Of a stretch of 64,000 bases of DNA, positions 31,207 through 44,000 are shown one piece after another; the stretch's first letter is position 1, and each line of letters opens with the position of its first letter. Made by a program: the position numbers and the translations under genes. Under the pieces are notes generated by a model. It was not told where the DNA came from. It did no database searches and saw nothing but the letters and a program-made list of their open reading frames with translations. This DNA comes from Cristatella mucedo. Lineage: Eukaryota > Bryozoa > Phylactolaemata > Cristatellidae. The stretch is taken from positions 5,226,001 through 5,290,000 of the forward strand of contig WPIO01000012.1 in assembly GCA_009760855.2 (NCBI GenBank), read 5' to 3'.

Positions 31207-32554
31207 ATGATGGCAGCTGTGCTGAACGGCAGCAGGTGAGACAGAGGCTGTAGCATCCGTAGAGCCGTCAGCCTAAGGCATTTCAAAGGTTGTCATTTGT
31301 CTCGTTGGCTGAACGTTTACTTTTATGGCTATTCACATGGCTATGAACCTGGGTTTGCATGGCTAACAGAAGGCCACGTTTGAAGTGTTTTCAAATGCAT
31401 GCCTAACTAAGCCCAGCTATCCACGTTCCTAGGTGTTGCTATTACCCCCTTGTTTAAGACTGCCATAGGTCTTTTGATGGTGTGGATGGATAAAAAAAAC
31501 TAAGGAAAAGATCGGTTGATTCAACCACCTTATTTATTGAGTAGCAGAAGCCCTTTGGTTGTTTTTTCCTGGCTTTCAGAGATCAATGAACGATTGCCTG
31601 AAACACTGCGACCTAGGTCTTGAAGTTTGAGCAGCTTAGCCCTGGACTTAGATGGTACATAGATAGCCAGTCCTCGAGGTGCATGATGCACAATCTCCCA
31701 TACAATATTTGGCACGGCTGCTTTCCATGCATTGTTTGGTAGAAACCCTCAACATATTCTGTTCATGGAAGCTGGTAGGAGCATATCAAGTCACAGTAAG
31801 GGTTTACAAATTAAAACTCGAGATAAGGTACGCATAAAATACTAAGCTATTATATACACCTGATATATAGGATGCACCTGATCACTACTGACATGCAAAC
31901 TAAGACGCAAGGGCTGGCTGATTTAACAGTCTAGTGTATGTAGTGGCAGAAGAGCCTCATCAGCTATCAGCCTTGTTTGCTATAGGCCATAAGAGTGCCT
32001 GTGTGATGATGGATATAGTGATCCAATTGGTACTGATGCTTGTACTCTCACCGACTCACTGCTACAACTATTGCACTGCTGGTGGAGCAACCGCCCCGGG
32101 CCACCTTATCAGGGGCGTAGCCCGGGCTATATCAATTATGGTCTTGACCTTGCTTTTTCTTTTCGTTGAAAGCAAATCATAGTGAGGATTAAGGTGACTT
32201 TGCTGCCTGACCGTCCCCTTTGCATAGTTCAAGAAAGCATCGTGCTCCTGCTAGTCACTCCCTGGTGAATGAAGTAGTTCCTAGGAAAATTAAACATCCG
32301 CCTCTGAACTTCAACTATCCTGTGGTGGAAGCATGTCTGTTGATTATGGATAGCTTGCACAATGTCAGCATGTAAAATACCGTTAAGCACAACGCATCAA
32401 GACAAGCGAATGCTGTGAGGAATGGCTTGGGTTCATTTTACATATCGGTAGGCCAGGGGGATGGCATGGCATTAGTCGGACGCTAGTTGCAGGCATTGGG
32501 AGCATTCGAACTACAGGCACGGTTTCCAAACGACTTGAGGCTGGCTTTTGGCAT
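31207..32554. other. No gene recognised
   Basis: Short open frames on both strands, and no motif, splice pattern or repeat copy identified. Confidence 0.4.
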
Positions 32555-33250
32555 AATATAACAATAATAATAATAATAATAATGCACTTGATAAAGCGCC
32601 CTCAGACAACTTAATCTCTCTCTAGGCGCTTTACATTTGCTGCAAAGGCATAGCTATGCAACTTGAATAAAAAGAGGTGATGGAAAGATGTGAAACCTGA
32701 GTAGGAAGTATTTCGGATAGGTATGCTGGAGCAAGAGAATGAAAGGACCTAATGGGGTGACAGAACATTGAAGTCGATATGATGCTTGAATGGAAGCAAG
32801 TGCTGGTCGTCGAGGAGCATTGTAGTGAGGAGATTCCGACGTTCACGATAGACGAGCCTAGCTTCTGAATTTTTCCAAACTGCTTGCATCATGTTGCATT
32901 GCGAGAAAGACGTACAGGTAGTAAGTGACAGAAGTCTTGACATGATGCCACGAATGCAACGCCGAGCTTGGCTGTGTGTGTATCTCCGTCTGTAACTCCA
33001 CAAAGTCATAAAGATCATGTGGGTGTTATGCAGGAGAGTTTTGTATAGCGCACTCACAGCCTAAGCGGCTTTCGGCATGCCTACATTTCTACAGAGCTAT
33101 GCAGTTTGAGTAGCCCGACTTGACTGTGGAGCTGCTATGATCTCTTGTGAAAAATAACTCTGGAGCAGAACATTAAGATATTTGCCTGCCAATACTACAA
33201 CAGATGAGCTATTCGAGACCATTTGAGAGTTAGGCCTGTTTTGCTTCGAG
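32555..33250 (-). mobile_element. Composite LINE relic: family 1 with family 2 nested inside
   Basis: It begins with (AAT)n and the family 1 tail (gcacttgataaagcgccctc). Diverged RT C-terminal sequence follows ([14 protein letters not shown]). At 32974-33085 it contains the 3' end of family 2 (compare 44665-44795), and then more family 1 sequence (gacttgactgtggagctgc). The older family 1 copy was interrupted by family 2. Confidence 0.75.
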
Positions 33251-34270
33251 GTACCCTATTAGCATCGAGTGAATAGAGAACCACATTCTGCTGTCTGTAG
33301 TGTGGGCGTTTTTGAAATGGAGAAGTGCAGCACAATCTCAGGAACTCGTTTTATGGTGCATTTGAATCACTAAAGTGGAATGTCTTACTGTGAAAGCAGT
33401 GTGCGGTACCTGTGTGCAAGTTTGAGCGTGACAGCGGCTGCACGAAAAAGGTAAACGATGAGTGGCAATGAGTGGCCCCCACATACGTATGCATGGTGGA
33501 TGAGAATACGGCTGTATTGTATAAAGGCAACACAGGGTACACTCGTGGCTACCCTACGTAAACGAGGCAATAGGAAAGATTATAGAGTGCACAGCATGCC
33601 AACTTGCCAACGCGCAAGCAGTACGTGAAATCCGCAGCAAGGATATGTCATGTGCAGCCAAGGAGCAATCCTGTCGGGAAGAGGGACAGTTGGCCGGCTG
33701 AGGAATCGAGTGATGGCGTTGTTACTACCACCCTCATTCACTAGCAACACGGACGACCATGTTAGCCTCACGAAATTAAGTGAATTTTATATTTAATTCT
33801 ATTTTATTTAGCATATGCTTTCGATGCCGCGAGGTTATGCCAGTGTTTGCGGTGCTAGATTACTGCATGCTTCAAGGTGTGTGCCTGTGCCGGCGCCCTA
33901 AAGTGTCACATGGCTATTAGGGGTCTGAGGAAAGTTATAGCATTGACTGGCTGCCAATCCAAGCTCCGAAATGGGTAGTATTTGGAACTGGACAGATGTA
34001 GCCCTAGTGGACAGGTTTAGCGCCCAGACTGAGAGGAACTTGTCTGTAGGGCGCACTAGCATCAGCAAAGTGGTAAGCCTAATGGTGTCGACCACGTGGT
34101 CTACAAATACCTTCCAGCGTTGCTGATAATTATGCTGATCGCATAGCTGTCGCTAACATTTATATTTAATGCTATATTTTGCAGTAAGTGCTAGCATCGC
34201 AGTGAGGCAATGCCAATATTCTTCATGGTGAGAGATTACTCCGCTCGGCAGGTGAGCTAGGGAGGTGTAA
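33251..34270. other. No gene recognised
   Basis: Intergenic sequence with only short unsupported frames. Confidence 0.4.
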
Positions 34271-34279
34271 AGGCTATAG

Positions 34280-34420
34280 GTCATCTATTACGGGAGACTG
34301 GTGTGCCGCCCCCGATTTCGCCGGCGTTTGGCGTTCCTCCTCGTTCGCCTGTTCGTCGCAGGTGCACGTGCGTCGTATCGCCGCCATAGTGGCTGTACTG
34401 AAATTGTCAACCAGGTGCTC
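34280..34420 (+). promoter_or_regulatory. Possible CpG-rich promoter or 5' UTR region of the PARP14-like gene
   Basis: A short GC- and CpG-rich patch (gccgcccccgatttcgccgg onward) lies about 600 bp upstream of the predicted start codon. It contains a cag/gtgcac junction that could be a 5' UTR donor. No TATA box is evident. The call rests on position and composition only. Confidence 0.25.
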
Positions 34421-35014
34421 TTCTGATTCATTGATTCAAAATTTGGTTTTAAAAGACGATAAAGTATCGTTTACAAAGGTAAATCATTATGCGAATGGAT
34501 CTCAGCCACCATTGTTGCTGGCAGTTTATTCGGCTTTAGCTCTTAATCGTTAACATCATCTCAAATCCACTCATTTATTCTCTTGTGGCTTTTCTGAGAA
34601 GTTCTACACGATTTTGTATTAATAGCTGTATACTGTGAGGTTGACAGTCGCGCGTGGGGTTTTATGGCTTAACCTTTTCAAGACGCCGAGTTCAAGCCGG
34701 TATGGTGAAAACTACTACATCCAGACTCATTATGTATTGCACAGTACGTGTTTTGTATGTGATATTTTATACCTGTAGACAAGGAAGAAGCATGTTTTGG
34801 CATTCACTTCAGACTGCTCTGTTCGAGCTGGATTTGATGTGCCACACTGTCAGCCGTAAATTGTGCCACTCTTGTCTACATTTCTTAGGGCAGGCACTAA
34901 GTCAATCGCTCTTCACTGTAATTTCTACTACTGCAACTTGGGCCAGTTTGTGCCAACTCCAACTGACAATTTCGAGCAGTTCATATTCAGACGGTTTCGA
35001 GCTGTATTTTAACC

Positions 35015-35024
35015 ATGGACTCAG
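35015..35024 (+). CDS. PARP14-like gene, exon 1 (start codon)
   Basis: aaccATGG is a good initiation context. The exon codes MDS plus one base and is followed by gtaagg. Joining it to exon 2 restores frame (phase 1). Such a short first coding exon is chosen because exon 2 has no ATG of its own in frame after its acceptor. Confidence 0.65.
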
Positions 35025-38000
35025 GTAAGGGCAATTCCATGGTCAATGTCCCTAGTATGAAAGGGTGGTCGCCTTATTTCTTTTGAATATCGTGGTGTTT
35101 AGGTTTCTTTCCATTCTCGGCAGCGAGCTTGACAGATGTTATTTGGTGCAGGCCCCTACATTTCAATGTTTCACACCTGAAAGCATGTACACCCACGTGT
35201 CCCAAAGTCTGTTTCATTTGCAAGTATCGTTCGTCTAGTATTCATGCTGCTCTACGAACTGTAATCTTTTGACGACTGGCCGAACTGTAGCCAGTCATTA
35301 ACTAAGCTGGCTGACTTTTGGCTTTGTCAGTGCCAATGCATTGCACTGCACTCAAAAAGGAGCAAGCAGCCCAAGTGAGCAACTAGCCGAAGTGTGTGTG
35401 GTCACTTGAATATGAGTGATGCGAATATCACTCAAGTGTCAGTGGTCACTTGAATAACCTTAAGTTGAATCATATATGCATATTACCATAATGTCATCTT
35501 TCCTGAAATGTCGCGACAGCAGGTCAGTAAAACTGAATGGTATCGGGTGTATTTCTACGTGTCCGAGTTCTTCCTGCAGTTTTAGGCAGCTGCTTAGCAC
35601 CCTTAGCCACACGGTTGATAAGTAGCACTTTGAAATCATGACATTGAAATAATGACATATATTTTCTTATGTGCATTTGCCTCACAGGAATCGCCGATCC
35701 GGACGATCAGCAAGGCAGCAATGCGAGTAAAAGCGATTCGCCGGTAGCTGGGCCGCCCAGTCAAGTAGAGCCTGCCCACGGCCACCATGGTAGAACGGCT
35801 CGGCCGCCTAAGCGGACCTTCAACGAGGCAATCGGCAACCTTAATAAAGCTACTGTAGGCACTGCTTCACTTCCCAGCACGAGTGGCAGCTTGCAGCAAG
35901 GTAAGGCAGAGCAGTTAAGCAAAGTAACAGTATTGTCAAGGTGGCAGCAGCTCCAATTTAACTGCTTTTTATAGCCAAGCTAGCTATGAAGAGCTACCAC
36001 AGGTGCAGTTTCGTTTTTGAGAGCAGACTGTCATGCCTTATTCAGTCTTGTTGTCGTGTAGGAGAGGCTCAGCATCGTATCGAACACTGCTAGTCGTGCA
36101 CATCCCTGCAGCAACTGCGTCTGTGTAGCAGCAGCTAGGCATAGTAATCTCAGCTGGCTGACGAATGCTTAAATAATAATGATGATAATAATATTGATAC
36201 ATGTGTCTCGTGCACTGAGAACTAAATCTCTTTCTTGGTTGTCTACATACGCTGTATAGGAGGTATGCCAATGTGGTTAGTGACACATGAACAGCATTAG
36301 CAAGCACAGGTAAAATCCCACGACCTCAACAAATGCTGTGAGGAGCAGGTGCTTTTTTACCTTCATTTTAAATGTCAAGTCAAGGGGTTCATATGACGTC
36401 GATTGGGTGTGGGTTCGAGGATTTTAGAGTGTACCGTTTGCTTTTTCATAAAACTGGAAACAAAATTTTCTGGGTGCACTTTGAACTGAGTCTAGTCCTA
36501 TATGCAATGTCAATTAGAGCTTCCCGATAGTGATTTGAGGATGATTTGCAGTGGATTAGAGTGAATTGCAGTAGTTTTCAAGGTCATTTCAGGCGATTGC
36601 CGCCCAATGCCACAGTGCAAGGTTGCACATTTCTTTTTATTTTACGTAGTTGTGCACGCAGTACGGTGCACTTCAATATGCAATACAAACTGGAGCTCGG
36701 CTTAATGTATTTCGATTTTTTATGAGGTGGATTAAAGTGGATTTCGGTATTGGCCCGGGCTGCTGCAGTCGATTGCAGAGCATTGCACGAGAATGGCCGT
36801 GCCAATGCAAGTGATTTTTTTAATGCAATTGTCGCGGAGTGTGCTGTCATATGCAATAAAAAAGGATATTTTCGATCGGGATTTCTTTCGTCGCATCGTG
36901 GAATGCTTTCTTACACTGACCCACAAGGCCAGCCACGGCTTAGCTCTGCCATACCTTGCTGAACTGCTGCACCAGTTTTAGCCTCTTCGCACCCTCAGGT
37001 CCTGTGAGGACAATAAATTAGCTGTTCCATTCCTCCGCTTAAAGACTGTTGGCGACAGAAGTTTGAGCACTGGAGGTCGTAGACTGTGGAACTCGCTCTC
37101 CTGGCTCTGCTATGCTTGTCACTTTCTCTTTGCTTGGTCAGGACAGCGACAACTGCCGGTCTCAGGCAGCTCCGGCAACCCTGCAAGTGACAGCGGCAGT
37201 GCATCGGTGGTTTCAGTGCTGCTACAAGCTGCTTCTGAGCTGGAAGCCACGTCGGCCGGCATGGTCAATGTTTACGGGCCCACTGCTTCGATAGAAGTGC
37301 CAGCAGCGCTGCCGGGTGGGCGCTCAGCAGGTGCAATTGATCGAGTGCAAGCATTTGTGCTCTGCATTGGCAAGAGTGTGGTTCACTGTCGCATGACTCA
37401 CCTCAGTCGGTTGGTGTTCAACTTGCTGTCGTCCGGCCCGACCGGGCCCACCATACGTGCCCGAATCAATGAGCTGCTGAGCCAGCTAGGACTCACCGGA
37501 AATGCTACCTGCACTGTACATGTAGTGCCTGACACTAGCACTCTGACGACGCTCAGCCTCGACTCGACGTCAGCCGAACTGGCACTGGCAGCAATTAGAG
37601 ATGAGTTTGTACAGGGCTCACTCTCTCTGCCTCACAACTGGGAGGGCCAGGCCGGAAGCCTGGACGCCCTGACGACCTTCCTCAGCCAAGTGGAGCGCCG
37701 GCATGCTGCAATCTTCTCACTTGGCGACCGGGCGGAGGCTGCTGGCGGCAAGCAGCAGCTCCTGTTCGCCTGCCAGCAGTCGTCGGCCGTCACCATTGAG
37801 CACGAGCTGCAGCAGTTCCTGCTGCGGCTACCCTCCGAGCTCGTGCTGGACGTGCACCCGCTGCAGGCGCGCTGGCTGGAACGACGTGGTGGTGCTTCCA
37901 CACTTCGGCTGCTAGAGAAGCAGTTTGCGGCCGAGGGTTGCTGCGTTCGCTTCCCTCTGCTCGATCCGAGCAGTGGCTTGGGCTGCTGCATCAGCTGTGG

Positions 38001-41000
38001 TGGCATGGGCTCAAAGGGTGGCGGTGTGATCCTCATCGAGGGCAGCGATGGAAAAGCAGCAAAGGCAAAGACGAGGCTGGTCGAGTGGCTGAATCTCGAT
38101 AGCCTGGTGGTGCAGGAGTGCGTCTTGGGCATGCCCGGTGCTTTGGCCTACTTCAGCAGTTCCAGGGGTGCGTGTGACTTAACCAGCATTGAGCAGGACT
38201 CCAAGACAGTCATTTCGTTTGATCTACCATCTGGTACAGTTCAGCCCACTGCCGGTAGTAGCCATGCCGGAAGAGGGCCAATCTACAGCTGTGCTGATGA
38301 TGATCGCTGGTGCTGCTTGTGGAATGGCACGTGGATTGTCGTATGCCATACAGATGCAACCAAGCTGGCTTGCCATGCTCTTGTGGTTCCTGCCGGGTCC
38401 CATCTGCAGCCAGAGGGCACTGCTGCCGAGATGGTCGTGAGAGCCGGTAAGCCAGCCAGCATGTGCCTGGTATAGGCATCGCTAGCACCTCAGCCTGAAG
38501 ATCTGACAGCATGCCATGTGGATGCCGGCATTTCCACTTGCTTGCATGCCGGCTGTGCCGTTAGCCTTAGTGTGCCGATGCATGCACGTAAACTCGGTGT
38601 CACGTTTGACACTGAGACCCATAGCAACTCAGTCTGAATTCATGCCAGTCATTGTTGCTAGTGGGACTGTGGTTCCGGTCGAACCTGCTTAGTATGGCGA
38701 TGCTTAGTTCTCTTTGGGCCACACCATCTGAAGGTTGTCCCCCATTCAATTGAACAGAAGATTTTGATCCTGCTACAGGAGGACGCAGCATCGAAGCTGA
38801 GCGGTCCAGGAGCATGCCGCAGAACGGGGCATCGCCCGGAACGATGGCAGTCACGGGTGCTGGCAGGCTGCCCTGCAAGGCACTCATTCATGCCGTCGGT
38901 CCGCTGAAGCCGTGCAGCAGTGCTGAGGCAGTCGAGCAGCCGCTGCAGCAGACGGTGGACCAGGCTCTGAGACTTGCCGCCAAGCAAGGCCACTCGAGCG
39001 TAGCGGTTTTGGGCTTCTATGGTGGCAGCAATGCCTGCTCGGTCCACCAAAGTGCCCAGCTTCTCGTGTCGTCCGTGAAGCGAGCGCTGGCCGTTCGGAT
39101 GGCCCAGGGCCAGCTGAGCAGAGTGCTGCTCGTCGACTCTGATCCGGCCGTCATTGGGCTTCTTCGCACAGCCATGACAGAGGTGTTTGCCTCTGAGCCG
39201 AGGTCCATTCTCGCTGCTTCGCCGGCAAAGTTGGAGCAAGCGAACCTCAAGGTTGCAGCTTTATTCGGCTCACCAGCATCACGGCTCGCTCCTGGAGTTT
39301 TACGGGCAGCTACTGCAGAAGCGGGGGCTGCTACCACAGCAGCAGGGCCTGCTACCACAGCAGCAACTCCTACCGAAGCAGCTGCAGCAGCAGCTCCTAT
39401 TGCAACAACAGCAGCAGCAACAGGTCATCGGGCAGGTCTGCCATTGAGGATCTTTTCAAAAGCTGCATCAGCTGCCTCTGGATCTGCATTAGCTCCTGCA
39501 GGTAGAGTGGCACTCCTTTCAGTGTCATGCATGTCCTGCTGTACCGCTCTGTTCTGAAGGACAGAGCTGCTTGGCTGCACTGTGCACTGCCAGCAGTAAA
39601 GCAGAAAGCTTTTTTTGTTGTCTTGAGTTCTAACGTGGAGGCTAGTGTTACTTTAACCAGCACAGGTGTTTTAATCCTGCTGATGCATTTAGTGTCGAAG
39701 TTACCTATGAACTTCACAAGCAGTGGAAGTGATCGGCAAATGTTAATTGTGTATCTGTTGGTGGTCAGGGTTTGCGATCGCCTACTCTTAACAGTGTATC
39801 AATTGGAGCTGAGGGAGTGTGAAGGAGAGTTGGGAACGTTGGGAGTGAGTGAGAGACCTAGTGGCCGAGACAGAGATCAAGACAGACCGACGCAGGCAGC
39901 GAGCAAAAATGAGTTCATGTATACCCGAAGTGGCCTGCACGAGAGGCCCGATGATGATGATGCTTTTGGTTAACCGTGCAGTCAGATAGATTTGTTGTTG
40001 CCTTTCCACGATTTAGGCTGTGCATCGAGTCACATAGTTGGAAATCGGAAATCGAACATGGCCATGTCTGCCCACGTTCGTTGCATCAATTTGCCCGATC
40101 AGGAGGTAATCAGCAGCATCCAACATTTAATTTCTCCTGCTTGTTAAGTTAGCAACATTACCTTTTTATCGAACACGGAGGCATGTTTACATGTTTACCT
40201 GCTGCAGGCAGACGTGTATGTCTTGGTGACAAACTGCCACCTTGACTTTACGTGTGACTTCTACACAAACCGCCTGCAGTCCACTATCGGCATTCCGCTG
40301 CTGAGCCCAGTAGAAGTTAATTACTTGGCTGAAGGACAGACGATGGCTCTCGAGGTCCCTGAACAGTGCAACTTACGATGTGCGAACATCGTCCTAGCTT
40401 CATGCCCCTTGAATTCCTCAACGCATGCCGATCAGGTAAGATTTAGAACGGAACTTAACAGGACACTGCTCTTGGTTAGGGGTGGCATGCACAGGGTCAT
40501 GTCACCCCTAACCATGTTATTCATTTTGCTTGTTTATCAAGCATGCTATTACTCACCATTCAATTGCATTTCCCTTTGTAGGAAAAGTAAAGCGCCTAGA
40601 GAGAGATTGAGTTCTCTGGGGGCATTTTATCAGGTGCAGTAATATTAATATTATTATTCAGATTGGACTCAGGATCATGTCTACAAGTCAGAGTCGAATT
40701 TCGTAGACCGGCGAGTCCTAAATCGTACTCAACAGCAAACAATGAACATTTGTAGAGGAGCAAGAAGACGAGATGAACTAGGCTACTGTATCCAGCCTAC
40801 AGTGAACAGAAAATCGGAACCGATCTCTCAAGCAGTCTTGCATTTAGTGACCCTTGTCAATATACCATTCTCAGCAAACCTCCAGTGTACTTTCTCTATG
40901 ATTATGGTCGTGCTCGCCAGCAAGTGAAGCAGCTCCCGAAGTTATGCCTTACGTCGTCGATGAGCCAGAACCTTCACATGAATGTAATTTTGCGGGTTGT

Positions 41001-44000
41001 CTTCTTAGGCCGATATGAGTGCAGTCGACAGGCAACACCGTGATGAGTTTAAATAAGCCATTTATTAATGTAGCTCACTGCTTTACGGCAGACGTTAAGA
41101 GTCCGTGCTACTTCTTGGGTTTTTGGTCACATCTCATGCCATGCCTGAAGTTTTTCTCTTAATATACTGTCTGGCAACGAAATCTTAAGCCTGCTTAAGC
41201 TCGAGCCCAAAGAATCTGTAGGATACCGGTCTGTGGTCGATGGTTAGGAACCCCATGACCACAGTGCCTGGCCAGATATAAGATAGCTCGTGTAAAAGGC
41301 TAAAATAGCAAATGCCTAAAAATGTAAACTTGTTGGTCTTTAAACGTTTCCATATTAAATACCCAAACTCCATGACATCTTTCTTTGTAGCTTTTTACAC
41401 ACACAGTGTATTAATTGCTTAGGCACAGCTGTTCCTCTTAGACTACATAAGTCACAGTCTGCTGTATCCGACAGTTGCATATGAACATCTGGTTCACATA
41501 GGTCTGTTGTGCATCAATTGTGGCAGAACAAGGACTTCTACGATTAGTGTATCTACCGAAATTACTCGTAGTGCTGTGACAGCTGGTTATAATTGGAAAG
41601 TTCAACGTGAGTCTAGGACTTTATTTCGCTCAGGCCATGCTCTTTGTATCTGAATCTGTTGCTGTGCTGTGGAATAGCAGCATGCCCGATGCCATAGGGA
41701 GGCCTACTAGAAAAGTTAGCTACCTACCGTGGCAAGCTTGTCCCACTTAGCTACGTAGTTCCTAAGGATCATACTGTCCACATTGCCAGTATCGATAATA
41801 CCTAACTCGGTAGGTAGAGCCAAATCTGCCGAATTGTTGACCAAATGCTTGTGCATATATTGTCTAGTCTGGATTGATGGAACATATTCAAGTCTTTTCC
41901 ATCCGCTATCATCCTTTAATTTGTTCCTCTTTGTATTAGCATAAATCACCATTGGAACTGCAAACTCGCATAGGTGGAAGACTTTGGAGGCAATTTGGGT
42001 TACCTCCTCTTCACATGCCCATTATGTGGCATAAAGTCAGAAAGCATGCAACTATTATTTCTTGTCGAAAGATAGGATGCTCAACTCCTGTAAATCCAAG
42101 GTTGTAATATAACTCTGTATAGCACCGTAAGACAACTGCATCTCTTTCTAGGTACTTGATGTGCTAGGCAGGAAGCATGTCATGAAAACATGCAGACCAT
42201 CAGGGAGCACAAGAAAATTCACAAGAACGAAGCTATGTGGAATCTGTGGAGTTTAGCTTCTATTCAACTGACATTAGGTCGGGTTGGTTATTTTGCTACC
42301 TCTATCAGGTGTGGTCCTAGGCTTTGGGAGCCTAAGCAGTCATCAGGTATTTGAGATTGGTTAAGAAGATAGCTCAGAGACTGCAGTCAATGAAGTTCGT
42401 TTTTTCACTATCGCGATCCCTGAAAAATGCACGGAGTTGCTGTGTCAACAGTAGGTCTTTTTTTTCTTGCAATCTAACTTCAGTTGTACGGAATGATAGT
42501 CGAGCCGATCGTCATTGTCGGCCATTGGAATAAGTCTTGTGTGCCACCGACAACAATACTAATTTTCGAGACCAAAGTACACAGGTTCGTTGGAAAAGGT
42601 ACAATTTTCTGTGGACTTTTTGAAACGTTGCATGGCCTGTAAAGCCTTCCAAAGTTCACGAATTGTCTGTTTTTGAGCCAAAAACCTTCCATTTTTAAGG
42701 AAACCTCTGTATATACAATTCAAATCAATTAGAGTAGAGCCAATTGCTTGAACATCAATGCACTGCTAGTAAATGCTGCTTCGTTGTGCATGCTAAAGAT
42801 TGTCATGTGTGCTTCGCATCACAGTGGACGAAGGGTGGGAAGGGTGGTTCTATCTAGTAGGTAACTATGGCCAAGCTGTCCAGTGTTCGCTTTCTGTCGT
42901 CACCCAATCGACCGTTGTAAACAGAGATCCCAAAGCTGGGACCATATCCTCACGCATGCCTTGAATTTGCACCTTGCTACCTGCTTGCAGCTGCTCAGGA
43001 GACTCGCCTTCGACTGCTTGGTTCAGGCCGACAATCTGGGTGCGGTCACCATAGCCATGCCACCTCTCGGATCCAGCTACGGTGGCTTCCCAGTTGACAA
43101 GGCTGCCGGCCTGCTGTTTCAAGGCATCGCCGACTTTCGTGATGCTAGACCGCAGGCGATCACAAGGCGTGTCATAATCACCGTGCCCACAGCAGCAGTA
43201 AAAGAGGTGAGAGGCAGCGGCCATGACGAACGACCAATGAAAAAACGTGGATGGGGGACACCAGGCACCGGCTGGCAGGCTTGCCTCACTGCCCGCCTAT
43301 CTGTGGGCATTGTGGAGCTTCAGGCTTCCTATTTCGCTCGCGTTCAGGTTTACGAGAACTCGGGCAAACTCTTGCTGTCATCTTGGCTAAGCTTTGGCCG
43401 TGGGGTGGAGGAGAGCACATGGAGATTGGATGCCACCAATGCTCTACTGTTGGGCGCCGACTCGGACAGAGCAGCCACCCAGCCTACGCCGGCCGGAGCA
43501 GCTGGTGCTGCAGCTGGCCACTTGCCATCATTGTCTCAAGTGGTCGTCTCAGGTGAGAGTGCCCATGCAGGGAGCTGTTGGGAGCATCGTCGAGAGGGGT
43601 TTGTGCACAGCTGTGGTCTGCCTCTAATTAGGCATGGACATGGAGAAGGGTCACCTGTGGAGTCCCTCAACGGTCTGTACTTGGTCCCTTGCAGTTCTCC
43701 ATCTATACACAACCTCTGGGAAAAGTGATTAAGGCCCATGGAATAGGATATCACTTCTATGCTGACGATACTCAGTTGCATTTGTCATTCAAACCGTCGG
43801 AATCTGCTGAGGCAACTGAGAAACTGAATGCTTGCCTTGCCGATATTCGATCCTGGATGTCGAAAACTTCCTGAAATTAAATGATGATAGAACCGAACTG
43901 CTGCTCATAGGGCACCCTAAGCGTGTGGCTAGATTAAAAGGCTTTGCCGTTCTAATAGGTGATGGTATTGTGAGGCCATCACCACTTGCTCGAAATTTAG

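Noticed and set aside
30975-31286. Frames through the TG array and 11-bp minisatellite on both strands
   Set aside because: Simple repeats keep all frames open. The composition is purely repetitive.
39187-39447. Gln-rich alternative frame at the end of PARP exon 4
   Set aside because: Only the Ala/Thr frame is continuous with macro 1 and gives phase agreement with exon 5.
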